A DNA stretch of 64,000 nt from DYRB01 sp963709645 (GTDB lineage: Bacteria > Pseudomonadota > Gammaproteobacteria > Chromatiales > Chromatiaceae), in assembly GCA_963709645.1 (NCBI GenBank), contig CAVPXP010000049.1:110026-174025 (forward strand), written 5' to 3'. Of this stretch, positions 41,736 to 51,027 are shown in pieces. The stretch's first letter is position 1, and each line of letters starts with the position of its first letter. Position numbers and translations under genes: made by a program. A model generated the notes under the pieces. That model worked only from the letters and a program-made list of their open reading frames with translations, had not been told where the DNA came from and ran no database searches.

Positions 41736-44048
41736 ATGCAACAAGTCACAGGGCGCGCCCTGTCCCTGACCCTGGGGACAGCGCTCGCAATCGGCGGGAG
41801 CGCCGCGGCCTGGTCCGCGGACAACCTGCAGGACGTCATGCAGGCCCGTGGCCTGACGGAAAAGGACATCCTGGCGGCGGCCAAGACCTACACACCCACC
41901 GGCGGACGCGACGAATATCTGGCGTTCAGCTCCGGCGGACAGAGCGGACAGGTGATCGTGTACGGCATCCCGTCCATGCGTATCCTGAAGTACATCGGCG
42001 TCTTCACCCCCGAGCCCTGGCAGGGCTATGGCTTCGACGACGAGTCCAAGGCCGTCCTGGCCCAGGGCCGCATCGACGGCAAGGACCTCAACTACGGCGA
42101 CACCCACCACCCGGCCTTCTCCGAGACCGACGGCGACTACGACGGGCGCTATGTCTTCATCAACGACAAGGCCAACCCGCGCGTGGCGGTGATCGACCTG
42201 AAGGACTTCGAGACCAAGCAGATCGTCGTCAATCCCCTGTTCCGTTCCGAGCACGGCGGGGCCTTCGTCACGCCCAACACCGAATTCGTCATGGAGGGGA
42301 CCCAGTACGCCACCCCTTATAGCGACGAGGGATTTGCCCCCCTGGAGGAGTTCAACGAGAAGTATCGCGGCGGCCTGACCTACTGGTCCTTCGACAAGGA
42401 GAAGGGGCGTCTCGATCTGGATAAGTCCTTCACCTTCGAGCTGCCGCCCTACAGCCAGGACCTCTCCGACGCGGGCAAGAAGGACAGCTACGGCTGGGGC
42501 TTCACCAACTCCTTCTGCACCGAGCGCTATGTGGGCGGTATCGAGCGTGGTCGCCCGCCCTTCGAGGCCGGATGTTCCTCCAAGGACACCGACTTCCTGC
42601 ACGTGACCAACTGGAAGAAGGCCGAGGAGCTGGTCAAGGCCGGCAAGTTCCAGAAGCGTAACGGCATGGTGGTGATCCCCATGGAGGAGGCCGTCGCCGA
42701 GGGGCTCCTCTACCTGATCCCGGAGCCCAAGAGTCCCCATGGCGTAGATGTGACCCCGGACGGCAAGCTGATCGTCGTCTCCGGCAAGCTCGACAGCCAC
42801 GTCTCCGTTTACAGCTTCGACAAGATCATGGCGGCCATCAAAGAGGGTAAGTTCGAGGGCAAGGACCCCTATGGCATCCCCATCATCGCCATGAAGGACG
42901 CCCTGCAGCTTCAGGTGGAGCTGGGTCTCGGGCCCCTGCATACCCAGTTCGACTCCAAGCCCTGCGTTGCCTACACCTCACTTTATGTGGACTCCATGGT
43001 GGCCAAGTGGGACTACTGCGAGGGCAAGGTCCTCGACAAGATATCCATCCACTACAACATCGGCCATCTGATGACCATGGAGGGCGACAGCGTCAACCCG
43101 GACGGCAAGTACCTGGTAGCCATGAACAAGCTGGCCATCGACCGGTTCAATCCGGTGGGGCCGTTGCATCCGCAGAACCACCAGTTGATCGACATCAGCG
43201 GCGACCGGATGCAGTTGCTCTACGACATGCCGCTGCCCCTGGGCGAGCCCCACTATGTGGTCGCCATCAAGGCCGACAAGCTCAAGCCCGAGGTGCGCTA
43301 CAAGTCCGGTTGGAACAGCCGCACCGACGAGAAGTCCCCCTTCGCCACCCGCGCCGGCCGCGAGACGACCGAGCGCACCTGCGACGCCGATGGCAAGTGC
43401 ACCGTCACCGTCAAGGGTACGGTCATCCGCTCCCATATCACCCCGGAGATCATCGAGGTCCAGGAGGGCGATACGGTAGCCATCCACCTGACCAACCTGG
43501 AGCGTGCCGAGGACGAGGTACACGGCTTTGCGATGTACGGCCACGCGGTGCAGCTCTCCATCGAGCCGGGCAAGACCGCCTCCGTGACCATCCAAGCCGA
43601 CAAGGCCGGTGTCTATCCCTACTACTGCACGGAGTTCTGCTCCGCGCTGCACCTAGAGATGCAGGGCTACCTGCTGGTCCAGCCCAAGGGCTTCAAGGCG
43701 ACGGCGACCGCCATGCAGGAAGGTGTCGCCTATACCAAGGCCGATTATGAGACCCAGGTCAAGACCAACGTCGAGACCCAGGGCGTCATCGACATGGTGG
43801 TGGGCTTCATCACCAGCCATAACTTCAAGGACTTCCCGACCGTCGTGGCCCTGGTGGAAGATGCCACCGACCAGCTTGGCTTTGCCAAGGAGTCCAAGGA
43901 GAAGGCCGATGCCGCCGCGGCCAAGGGCGACTGGCAGAACGCCATGCTCTGGGCCAATCAGTGGTGGCAGTACCAGGTCAAGACTGCGGACCTGGGTCTG
44001 CGCGCCAAGACCTTCCTGGAGCAGAACGGGGCCAAGAAGGTCCAGTAG
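41736..44048 (+). CDS. nosZ: Nitrous oxide reductase, clade II (Sec-dependent)
   Basis: 770 residues. The N-terminus is a Sec signal without twin arginines (LSLTLGTALAIGGSAAAWSA), the mark of clade II. The beta-propeller His motif is DTHHPAFSETDGDYDG (His124/125), which binds the CuZ centre. The CuA domain carries Cys631, Cys635, His639 and Met642 (YYCTEFCSALHLEMQGY). The enzyme reduces N2O to N2 in the periplasm. After the CuA domain there are another ~118 residues (653-770) with no CXXCH and no Cys; some clade II enzymes end in a cytochrome c domain, but this one does not. It heads the nos operon. Confidence 0.97.
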   Translation: MQQVTGRALSLTLGTALAIGGSAAAWSADNLQDVMQARGLTEKDILAAAKTYTPTGGRDEYLAFSSGGQSGQVIVYGIPSMRILKYIGVFTPEPWQGYGFDDESKAVLAQGRIDGKDLNYGDTHHPAFSETDGDYDGRYVFINDKANPRVAVIDLKDFETKQIVVNPLFRSEHGGAFVTPNTEFVMEGTQYATPYSDEGFAPLEEFNEKYRGGLTYWSFDKEKGRLDLDKSFTFELPPYSQDLSDAGKKDSYGWGFTNSFCTERYVGGIERGRPPFEAGCSSKDTDFLHVTNWKKAEELVKAGKFQKRNGMVVIPMEEAVAEGLLYLIPEPKSPHGVDVTPDGKLIVVSGKLDSHVSVYSFDKIMAAIKEGKFEGKDPYGIPIIAMKDALQLQVELGLGPLHTQFDSKPCVAYTSLYVDSMVAKWDYCEGKVLDKISIHYNIGHLMTMEGDSVNPDGKYLVAMNKLAIDRFNPVGPLHPQNHQLIDISGDRMQLLYDMPLPLGEPHYVVAIKADKLKPEVRYKSGWNSRTDEKSPFATRAGRETTERTCDADGKCTVTVKGTVIRSHITPEIIEVQEGDTVAIHLTNLERAEDEVHGFAMYGHAVQLSIEPGKTASVTIQADKAGVYPYYCTEFCSALHLEMQGYLLVQPKGFKATATAMQEGVAYTKADYETQVKTNVETQGVIDMVVGFITSHNFKDFPTVVALVEDATDQLGFAKESKEKADAAAAKGDWQNAMLWANQWWQYQVKTADLGLRAKTFLEQNGAKKVQ

Positions 44049-44072
44049 GACCGCGATAGCGGCCCTTCGAGG

Positions 44073-44118
44073 GCCCGGATGCGAGGGGGGCCTGGTGCCC
44101 CCCTCGCGCTTTCCGGGC
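44073..44118 (+). terminator. Nested stem-loop between nosZ and the first cytochrome gene
   Basis: Inner perfect 11-bp stem GCGAGGGGGGC / GCCCCCCTCGC with loop CTGGT, inside an outer stem GCCCGGA / TCCGGGC. There is no U tract. It most likely protects the nosZ mRNA or gives partial termination so that nosZ is made in excess over the downstream genes. Confidence 0.65.
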
Positions 44119-44151
44119 AAGACAAATCAATGTAATTGAAGAGGTTTCACC

Positions 44152-44472
44152 ATGAGGTATCAGACCCTACTATTCGCGCTCCCGCTGCTTACGTTGGCTT
44201 TCGCTCCCGCGGTCCAGGCGGCCGACGATGGCCCGACGCTATTTGTAAAGAAGACCTGTGTCGCCTGTCACGGCAAGGACGCCAAGACGCCGATCCTCCC
44301 AACCTACCCAAAGATCGCCGGGCAGAACGCGGATTATGCGTTTAACCAGATGAACGACATCAAGACCGGTGCCCGCAACAACGGCCAGACGGCGGCCATG
44401 AAGGGGATCATGCACCTGGTCTCGGAAGAGGAGATGCGCACCGTCGCCAACTGGCTGGCGACGCTGCAATAG
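44152..44472 (+). CDS. Mono-haem cytochrome c of the nos operon
   Basis: 106 residues with a signal peptide (PLLTLAFAPAVQA) and one haem motif CVACH, plus a distal Met in MKGIMHLVS. Class I small cytochrome, periplasmic. It lies 103 bp after nosZ. Clade II nos clusters regularly contain such cytochromes, which feed electrons to NosZ. It has a separate ribosome site (GAAGAGG). Confidence 0.9.
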   Translation: MRYQTLLFALPLLTLAFAPAVQAADDGPTLFVKKTCVACHGKDAKTPILPTYPKIAGQNADYAFNQMNDIKTGARNNGQTAAMKGIMHLVSEEEMRTVANWLATLQ

Positions 44473-44513
44473 TCACCCGTGACGGGGACCACAGGGTGTA
44501 GGCCTCGGGCCAA

Positions 44514-44527
44514 TTGACGGGTGTCAA
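44514..44527. promoter_or_regulatory. Perfect FNR/DNR-type palindrome inside the nos operon
   Basis: TTGAC-GGGT-GTCAA, a perfectly symmetric FNR-type site 41 bp after the first cytochrome gene and 135 bp before the second. It suggests an internal anaerobic promoter for the genes from 44662 onward. Confidence 0.7.
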
Positions 44528-44661
44528 GGCCGATCTCCGGCTGCGGCGTAGCATGGGCGAGGTTAGGGGCGGGGCAGAGACCTCCCTCCATGGCAACCGA
44601 GGGCGATGCCCGAAGGCGGAGAGCCGGGGCGCAGTCCATGTCACACGTTGGAGATCATTCG

Positions 44662-45384
44662 ATGAGCAAACATTTGGTTGTGAAGGGTTTGGTAACGGCG
44701 GTCGGCCTCACGTTCGCCTTGGCTCAAGGCGTCGTGTGGGCGGCCGAGCACGAGTGGAACGAAGCGGGCGGAGAGAAGGACGAGGCCCTGCACCTGACGG
44801 GCGACCCGGAGAACGGGCGCGACGTCTACGAGGTCTGTGCCGCCTGCCACCTCCCCGAGGGCTGGGGCACCAAAGACGGGACCTTCCCGCAACTGGCCGG
44901 GCAGCACGGCACCGTCGTCGTCAAGCAGCTCGCGGATATTCGTGCCCTGAACCGCAACAACCCCACCATGTACCCCTTTGCCCTGCCCAGCTCCATCGGC
45001 GGTCCCCAGGCCCTGGCGGATGTGGTCGCCTACATGGCCGGACTGCCCATGACCCCGGACAACGGCGTCGGACCGGGCACCGACCTGGAGTTGGGCAAGC
45101 AGCTCTACGCGGACAACTGCGTGCGTTGCCATGGCGAGACCGGCGAGGGAGACGCGGAGAAGTTCTTCCCGAAGCTCCAGGGTCAGCACTACGAGTACAT
45201 CCTGCGCCAGTTCCGCGAGATCAAGGCCGGTCAGCGCAAGAACGCCAACCCGGACATGGTCAAGCAGGTGCACGAGTTCACCGAGCAGCAGCTGTTGGCG
45301 GTGTGCGACTACGCCTCCCGCATCAAGCCCCCGGCGGACAAGATGGCCCCTTCGGCGGATTGGCAGAACCCAGACTTCAAGTAG
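44662..45384 (+). CDS. Di-haem cytochrome c of the nos operon
   Basis: 240 residues from MSKHLVVKGLVTAVGLTFAL (ATG at 44662, ribosome site GGAG 9 bp upstream). The signal peptide ends near VVWA|AEH. Two class I domains, each with one haem: CAACH and CVRCH. Periplasmic electron carrier, probably between the quinol-oxidising module and NosZ. Followed by nosB after 113 bp. Confidence 0.9.
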   Translation: MSKHLVVKGLVTAVGLTFALAQGVVWAAEHEWNEAGGEKDEALHLTGDPENGRDVYEVCAACHLPEGWGTKDGTFPQLAGQHGTVVVKQLADIRALNRNNPTMYPFALPSSIGGPQALADVVAYMAGLPMTPDNGVGPGTDLELGKQLYADNCVRCHGETGEGDAEKFFPKLQGQHYEYILRQFREIKAGQRKNANPDMVKQVHEFTEQQLLAVCDYASRIKPPADKMAPSADWQNPDFK

Positions 45385-45497
45385 TGAGTATCACCTGATC
45401 GCTCCCACGGGCCCCTGGCTGCGCGCAACCTGCCCGCCTCCAGAGGTCCGTCCAGGGGCGATCCAACGCCCGCCTCCATGATGTTGCCAGGTCAGCC

Positions 45498-46679
45498 ATG
45501 AACGCCGTCACCCCAAGCAAGACCAATCCGCTGGTCTATGTCCTGATCGCCGCGGCCCTCGCCCTGCTGGTCGCCATCTACTTCGTGCCGGTCTGGTGGG
45601 TCTCTCTCACGGCGCCCAATTACCCGCCGGAGGCCTTCCCCGACGGCGTGCGCATCCATTTCCAAATGAACGGGGTCTTCAACGGTTGCCGCAAGGTCGA
45701 GAAGGCCGAGATCAGCGAGGAAGAGGCACTGGACTGTGTCCACGAGATGGACACCATCAACCACTATGTGGGCATGTACCCCATCGCCGCCGGCGGGGTC
45801 ATCGAGCGCGCCTTCTCGCCCTTCCTGGTGACCATGCTGGGGGTCATGCTGGTGGGCTTTGTCGTCCCCAGCCCCAAGCTGCGCCTGGGGGTCATGGGCC
45901 TGGCCTTCGCCGCGCTGACCAGCTGGATGGCCCTCTACTTCTACGGGTCCGGCGGCCTCAAGTACCAGAATGCCGGCTACCTGCAGGCCACGGTAACCTC
46001 CATGGACCAGTCCGGGGGCGAGGTCGAGGCCAAGCAGTTGAGCTCAGGTCAGGCCCTGATTGCCCGACTCAAGGCCGAGTTGGCCAAGTCCATGCCCCCA
46101 TCGCAGGCCCAGGCGCAGCCTGCCGCAGGGAAACCAAGATCCGCGCCGGATAAGCAGCGCTACCTGGATAACCTCAAGACCAGCTTCACGAGGGATCAGG
46201 AGCAGCACGGGGGTCAGCAGGCATGGACCGGCTCCGGCAGCCAGATGCTTGCCTGGCACTACGAGAAGAGCCTGGGGCGCTACTTCAACAATCCCGCCGA
46301 GATCGTGCCCATGGCGAAGACCATGAGCGGGGCCGCCCACGCGGTCTTCTGGTTGCTGATCGGCGCCATGCTGCTGTTGCTCTGGGGTGCACGCAAGAAT
46401 GGCGGCCTGCTCTATTGGCTGCTGGTGCTGGTACCCATCGCCCTGCCGCTGCTCTTCCTCATCGACTACTCGGCCTGGCTCTGGTGGTACGGCCATACCC
46501 TGAACGACATGGGTGCCTTCACCGTCAAGCCCTTCATGCCCACTGTCTTCGGCCAGGGCAAGGTAGCCCAGTTCGCCACCCACTCCTATCCGGCCATCGG
46601 CTTCGGGCTGATGCTGGCAATGAGCGTCGTGCTCGCCGCGGCGGCCCTGATGCGACGCAAGGCCCTGCGCGGCGGGTGA
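45498..46679 (+). CDS. nosB: NosB-like membrane protein
   Basis: 393 residues with about five or six hydrophobic helices (LVYVLIAAALALLVAIYFVP; FLVTMLGVMLVGFVVPSP; AVFWLLIGAMLLLLWGA; GFGLMLAMSVVLAAAALM) and large periplasmic loops. Position and size match NosB of clade II nos clusters, a membrane protein of unknown role specific to that clade. It sits between the cytochromes and nosD. Confidence 0.85.
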   Translation: MNAVTPSKTNPLVYVLIAAALALLVAIYFVPVWWVSLTAPNYPPEAFPDGVRIHFQMNGVFNGCRKVEKAEISEEEALDCVHEMDTINHYVGMYPIAAGGVIERAFSPFLVTMLGVMLVGFVVPSPKLRLGVMGLAFAALTSWMALYFYGSGGLKYQNAGYLQATVTSMDQSGGEVEAKQLSSGQALIARLKAELAKSMPPSQAQAQPAAGKPRSAPDKQRYLDNLKTSFTRDQEQHGGQQAWTGSGSQMLAWHYEKSLGRYFNNPAEIVPMAKTMSGAAHAVFWLLIGAMLLLLWGARKNGGLLYWLLVLVPIALPLLFLIDYSAWLWWYGHTLNDMGAFTVKPFMPTVFGQGKVAQFATHSYPAIGFGLMLAMSVVLAAAALMRRKALRGG

Positions 46680-46790
46680 GCGGCGGGTGAGCGGCGACCG
46701 AGCATGAACGCCTGCGGTTCTGCAAGGAGCCCTGGTCTTTCGGGGCCATCCTGGGGCGCCTCGTTGGGGGCACCGCTCCCACAGGTCAAA

Positions 46791-48191
46791 ATGGGCCCCG
46801 GGTGTGGCGGGCTTTGTCGCGCGCTGCTCGGGGGGCTTCTGTGGGTTGGCTTGGCGCAAGCCTTGGCTGCGCCAGGCAATTACCCTCCCTTCCAGGCGCT
46901 GGTAGACGCCGCCGAAGCGGGCGCTGTGCTGACCCCGGCGCCCGGTACCTATGCCGGGCCCGTGGTGGTGGACAAGCCCCTGACCATCGACGGGGCCGAG
47001 CGGGTCACCATCGACGGCGGCGGCCATGGGACCGTGGTACTGCTCAAGACCAGTGGTGCGACTCTCAAGGGGCTGCGTCTCACCAATTCAGGTAACTCGC
47101 ACAACGATATCGACGCTGGCGTACAGGTGCGCGGCAATTTCAATGTAATCAAGGACAACCGCATTGACAATTGCCTGTTCGGTGTCGATCTGCAGCAGTC
47201 CGAAGACAATATCGTGCGGCGCAACCGCATTTCCTCCAAGCCCGTGGATCTGGGACTGAGGGGCGACGCTGTCCGGCTCTGGTACAGCTTCCGTAACCAG
47301 GTGACGGACAACGTGATCCGTGACTCCCGCGACACGGTGGTCTGGTATTCGCGCGACAACATCATCGCCCGCAACGACGCCCGCGGTGGGCGCTATTCGC
47401 TGCACTTCATGTACTCCCAGACCAACCGGGTGGAAGACAACCATTACGCGGGTAATACGGTGGGAATCTTCCTCATGTACAGCGATGGGGTCGTCGTGCG
47501 CAACAACCTGATCGCCAATGCCGCCGGCCCGACGGGCATTGGCATCGGATTCAAGGAGACCTCGGACGTGACCATCGAGGGCAACCAGGTGCTCTATTGC
47601 GCGGTCGGCCTCTACCTGGACGTCTCCCCGTACCAGCCCGGAACCACCAACCGCATCCGCGACAACCTCGTCGCCTACAACGGCATTGCGGTGCGCTTTC
47701 TGAACGACTGGCAGGGCAATGCCTTCATCGGCAACAAGTTTCAGGGCAACATCACCCAGGTGGTGGTGGAGGGCGGCAAGACCGCCAGCCGCAATCACTG
47801 GGAAGGCAATTTCTGGGATGACTACGAGGGCTTCGATCGCGACAACGATGGCGTCGGCGATACCCCCTATGCCCTCTACGACTACGCTGATCGGCTCTGG
47901 ATGGACGTCCCGCCGGCCCAGTTCTTCAAGGGCTCGCCCATGCTCGAGGTGCTCGACTTCTTGGAGCGCCTGGCGCCCCTATCGGCACCGGACCTGATGG
48001 TGCGCGACGAGCGCCCCCTGTGGGGCGCCGACGTCAAGCTCGCAATCGCCGACTCCCAGGTGGCCCTGCCCGGCGGCCGTGACGACGACGGGGCAGAGGA
48101 AGATGCGCCGACTCAGCCGCAGGCCACGGGTCAGGACGCGGGTGGCTTCGATGCCCTGGGGGCCTTGCGCGGCTCCCTGGGCAGGGACTAG
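46791..48191 (+). CDS. nosD: NosD, periplasmic copper-site maturation factor
   Basis: 466 residues from the ATG at 46791, which begins a good signal peptide (ALLGGLLWVGLAQALA); the frame is open from an ATG at 46704. The body is a right-handed beta-helix of parallel repeats (NVIKDNRIDNCLFGVDLQQS; NRVEDNHYAGNTVGIFLMYS; GNQVLYCAVGLYL). NosD works with the NosFY ABC transporter in assembling the CuZ site of NosZ. The gene follows nosB with a small tandem repeat (CGGCGGGTGAG twice) at the junction. Confidence 0.95.
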   Translation: MGPGCGGLCRALLGGLLWVGLAQALAAPGNYPPFQALVDAAEAGAVLTPAPGTYAGPVVVDKPLTIDGAERVTIDGGGHGTVVLLKTSGATLKGLRLTNSGNSHNDIDAGVQVRGNFNVIKDNRIDNCLFGVDLQQSEDNIVRRNRISSKPVDLGLRGDAVRLWYSFRNQVTDNVIRDSRDTVVWYSRDNIIARNDARGGRYSLHFMYSQTNRVEDNHYAGNTVGIFLMYSDGVVVRNNLIANAAGPTGIGIGFKETSDVTIEGNQVLYCAVGLYLDVSPYQPGTTNRIRDNLVAYNGIAVRFLNDWQGNAFIGNKFQGNITQVVVEGGKTASRNHWEGNFWDDYEGFDRDNDGVGDTPYALYDYADRLWMDVPPAQFFKGSPMLEVLDFLERLAPLSAPDLMVRDERPLWGADVKLAIADSQVALPGGRDDDGAEEDAPTQPQATGQDAGGFDALGALRGSLGRD

Positions 48192-48293
48192 GACCATGAC
48201 GCGATCACCCATAGGCCGCTCTGAACGGGCCGGACATATCGGATCGGTAGGGCCCGCCGTGCGGATCGATGCCGGCCCGATGGTCAAACAGCG

Positions 48294-49166
48294 ATGAACG
48301 AACGAGAAACGAAAAAGAAGGTCAAGCCACCCCTGAGCAAGGTCCGGCGGGAACAGAACCGCCGTGAATTCCTGCGCACCCTTGGGCTCGGCGTCGGTAT
48401 CGTGGGCGTATCCCTGGCCGGTCTAGCCCCTTTGATCGGCTCGGCAAATGCGCGCTTGCGCCCACCCGGTGCGCTCAAAGACCTGCTCGACGAGCAGCAG
48501 TTTCTGGCTGCCTGCATCAAGTGCGGCCAGTGCGTCCAGGTCTGCCCGGTGGAGGCCATCTACCTTGCCGATCTGACCGATGGAGTCGGTGTTGGCGTGC
48601 CCTTCATCGACGCCCGTGCCCAGGCTTGCGACTTCTCCTGCGACGGGCTCCAGTGCGTGCTCGCCTGCCCGACCGGTGCCCTGACCCACGAGTTGAACTT
48701 TCCAGCGGACACCCGCATGGGGTTTGCCCGTCTGGCTCGCCCGGACGCCTGCCTGGCCATGCAGGGCAAGGGGTTCAATGGGCTGGCCCGGGGTTCGGAC
48801 TTCGCCGGCAAGCTGCGCTACGCGGAGGTGGACCGCTGGACCCCGGTCCCGGTGGCCGACCACCCCTATGACCTGGACCTCTGCGATCTGTGCGTGCGGC
48901 AGTGCCCCATCGAGATCCGGATACTGGAGTGCGCCGCGGAGAAGCCGCCCGAGCCCGGCCAGGTCGCCCGGGTGGCCGAGAAGATCGGCAACGAGTGCCC
49001 GCCTCGTCATGCCATCGCCCTGGAGCCCAGGCCCGGCGGCGGTGTCGGCATGATGCCGGTGGTCAAGGACGGCTGCGTCGGCTGCGGGGTCTGCGAGATG
49101 ATCTGCCCCGTGGAGCCTACCGCCATCGTCATCGACATCGATCGGGTGACGGAGGTGCCGGTATGA
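48294..49166 (+). CDS. nosG: NosG/NapG-like periplasmic ferredoxin
   Basis: 290 residues. A twin-arginine-like start (NRREFLRTLGLGVGIVGVSL) suggests Tat export. Four ferredoxin-type cluster motifs are visible: CIKCGQCVQVCP, CDFSCDGLQCVLACP, CDLCVRQCP and CVGCGVCEMICP. With the next gene it resembles the NapGH quinol-oxidising module that replaces NosR in clade II clusters. Its stop overlaps the start of the next gene. Confidence 0.9.
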   Translation: MNERETKKKVKPPLSKVRREQNRREFLRTLGLGVGIVGVSLAGLAPLIGSANARLRPPGALKDLLDEQQFLAACIKCGQCVQVCPVEAIYLADLTDGVGVGVPFIDARAQACDFSCDGLQCVLACPTGALTHELNFPADTRMGFARLARPDACLAMQGKGFNGLARGSDFAGKLRYAEVDRWTPVPVADHPYDLDLCDLCVRQCPIEIRILECAAEKPPEPGQVARVAEKIGNECPPRHAIALEPRPGGGVGMMPVVKDGCVGCGVCEMICPVEPTAIVIDIDRVTEVPV

Positions 49167-50140
49167 GCTACGTCCTCGACTCCCTGCGTCACCTGCTGGG
49201 CCTCAGCGTCGAGCGCCCTGCGCCAGAGCGTCAGTCCCAGGAGGTCAAGTTCATCTACGAGCGCAAGGCCCAGGAACGGCTCACCAAGGAGCATCTGGAG
49301 GCCATCGAGGCGGCCCACGAGAGGACCGCCAAGCGCCATAAATGGCGTAACCGCCGCTGGATCACGCTCATCGTGGTGAACCTGCTGTTCGTCGTCTCTT
49401 ATCAGTTTGACGTCCAACTGGTCGAAGGGGCCATGACTGCGTCGCGCGTAGTGGGCTTCCACTTCGCGGACCTCAACTCGGCCCTCCAGGTCATGCTGGC
49501 CTTCAAGCATGTGGTGCTCAACCTGGTGATCGGCACCGTCACGGTCCTGATCCTGTGGTGGCTTCTCGGTGGGCGGACCTTCTGTTCCTGGGCCTGCCCC
49601 TATCACCTGATCGCGGAATGGGCTGAGTGGCTGCACCTCAAGCTTGCGGCGAGAAAGTGGGTGCGAGACATCCGCTTCCATCGCGGGGTGCGCACCGTCT
49701 TCTATGTGATCTTCGCCGGGCTGACCGCGGCCACGGGCTATACGGTCTTCGAGACCATCTCCCCCACCGGCATCGCCAGTCGCGCCCTGATCTACGGCCC
49801 TGGACTGGCCCTGCTCTGGGTCCTGGCCCTGCTGCTGTTCGAGGTCTTCGTCTCCCGCCGGGCCTGGTGCCGGTACATTTGCCCCATCGGCCTGACCTAC
49901 GGCCTGGTCGGCCTGACCTCGCCGGTGCGGGTGCAGTACAAGATGGAGTCCTGCCACCACGAAGGGGACTGCCGCAAGGTCTGCCTGGTCCCCCATGTAC
50001 TCGACATCACCATCAAGGGGCGGGCCCAGGACACCCATGTGGACGTGGCGGCGGATTGCACCCGCTGCGGACTCTGCGTAGACATCTGTCCCACCGACTC
50101 CTTGACCTTCAAAGTCATGGGGCTGGCCAAGGTGTTGTGA
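49163..50140 (+). CDS. nosH: NosH/NapH-like membrane iron-sulfur protein
   Basis: 325 residues. About four membrane helices (ITLIVVNLLFVVSYQF; LVIGTVTVLILWWLLGG; FYVIFAGLTAATGYTVF; LLWVLALLLFEVFV) with the NapH signatures CSWACPYH and CRYICPIGL, and two C-terminal clusters (CHHEGDCRKVCLVP; CTRCGLCVDICP). It would oxidise quinol and pass electrons through NosG to the cytochromes. ATG overlaps the nosG stop by 4 bp, and its own stop overlaps nosF. Confidence 0.9.
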   Translation: MSYVLDSLRHLLGLSVERPAPERQSQEVKFIYERKAQERLTKEHLEAIEAAHERTAKRHKWRNRRWITLIVVNLLFVVSYQFDVQLVEGAMTASRVVGFHFADLNSALQVMLAFKHVVLNLVIGTVTVLILWWLLGGRTFCSWACPYHLIAEWAEWLHLKLAARKWVRDIRFHRGVRTVFYVIFAGLTAATGYTVFETISPTGIASRALIYGPGLALLWVLALLLFEVFVSRRAWCRYICPIGLTYGLVGLTSPVRVQYKMESCHHEGDCRKVCLVPHVLDITIKGRAQDTHVDVAADCTRCGLCVDICPTDSLTFKVMGLAKVL

Positions 50141-51027
50141 TGATTCGCTTCGAGCAGGTCAGCAAGCGCTTCGGCAGGGTGGATGTCCTCAAGGCCCTGG
50201 ACCTGGGCATCGAGCGCGGCCACCGGGTTGCCCTGGTGGGCTCGAACGGGGCCGGAAAGACGACGCTGATCCGCTGCCTGCTAGGGGAATACACCTGCGG
50301 CGGGCGTGTAACCGTGGATGGTCTGGAGCCCCGCACCCACAGGTCCGATGTGCTCTCCAGGATCGGTTTCGTGCCCCAGTTGCCGCCGCCGCTGAAGATG
50401 CCCGTAGGGCAGTTGCTACGCTTCGCCGCGGGCGTCTGCGACGCCGACCCTGCACGCATGATCGAGGTGGCGGCCCGCCTCGGTCTGGACGCCGAGCGCT
50501 TCCGGCGCCAGCCCTTCGTCAAGCTGTCCGGGGGCCAGAAGCAAAAACTCCTGATTGCCATCGCCCTGGGCCGCGACAGTGATCTGCTGGTGCTCGACGA
50601 GCCCGCCGCCAACCTGGATCCGGAGGCCCGCCACATCTTCTTCCAGTTGCTCGCCGAGAAGCAGGACAGCGCCGCCATGCTCATCTCCAGCCACCGGCTG
50701 GACGAGGTGGCGGCACTCGTCAACCGGGTCATCGAGCTGGATTTGGGCCGGGTGGTCCTCGACGACCGGGTGGCGGACCTGGTGGACCTGGCCAGCCGCC
50801 TGACCTGCTCTCTGGGGTTGCTCAGGGCCGACGAGGCCTTCGCCCGCGCCATCGCAGCCTGGGGTTTCGCTGGGGACACCACCGGCCTGACCTGGGAGGG
50901 GGTGGTCGCAGGCCCGGACCGGCTGCGCTTCCTCGGCGTCCTATCTCGCTACGCGGCCCTGCTGGCACACATCCGCATGGACGAGGCAAAAACGGCTGTT
51001 CCGCACCCAGAGGTGGCCGGTGCCTGA
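50140..51027 (+). CDS. nosF: NosF, ABC transporter ATP-binding protein
   Basis: 295 residues. Walker A GSNGAGKTT, signature KLSGGQKQK, Walker B DLLVLDEPAANLD and the switch His in ISSHRLDE are all intact. With NosY it forms the transporter that works with NosD in CuZ maturation. Its ATG overlaps the nosH stop by one base; its 3' end overlaps nosL by 8 bp. Confidence 0.95.
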   Translation: MIRFEQVSKRFGRVDVLKALDLGIERGHRVALVGSNGAGKTTLIRCLLGEYTCGGRVTVDGLEPRTHRSDVLSRIGFVPQLPPPLKMPVGQLLRFAAGVCDADPARMIEVAARLGLDAERFRRQPFVKLSGGQKQKLLIAIALGRDSDLLVLDEPAANLDPEARHIFFQLLAEKQDSAAMLISSHRLDEVAALVNRVIELDLGRVVLDDRVADLVDLASRLTCSLGLLRADEAFARAIAAWGFAGDTTGLTWEGVVAGPDRLRFLGVLSRYAALLAHIRMDEAKTAVPHPEVAGA

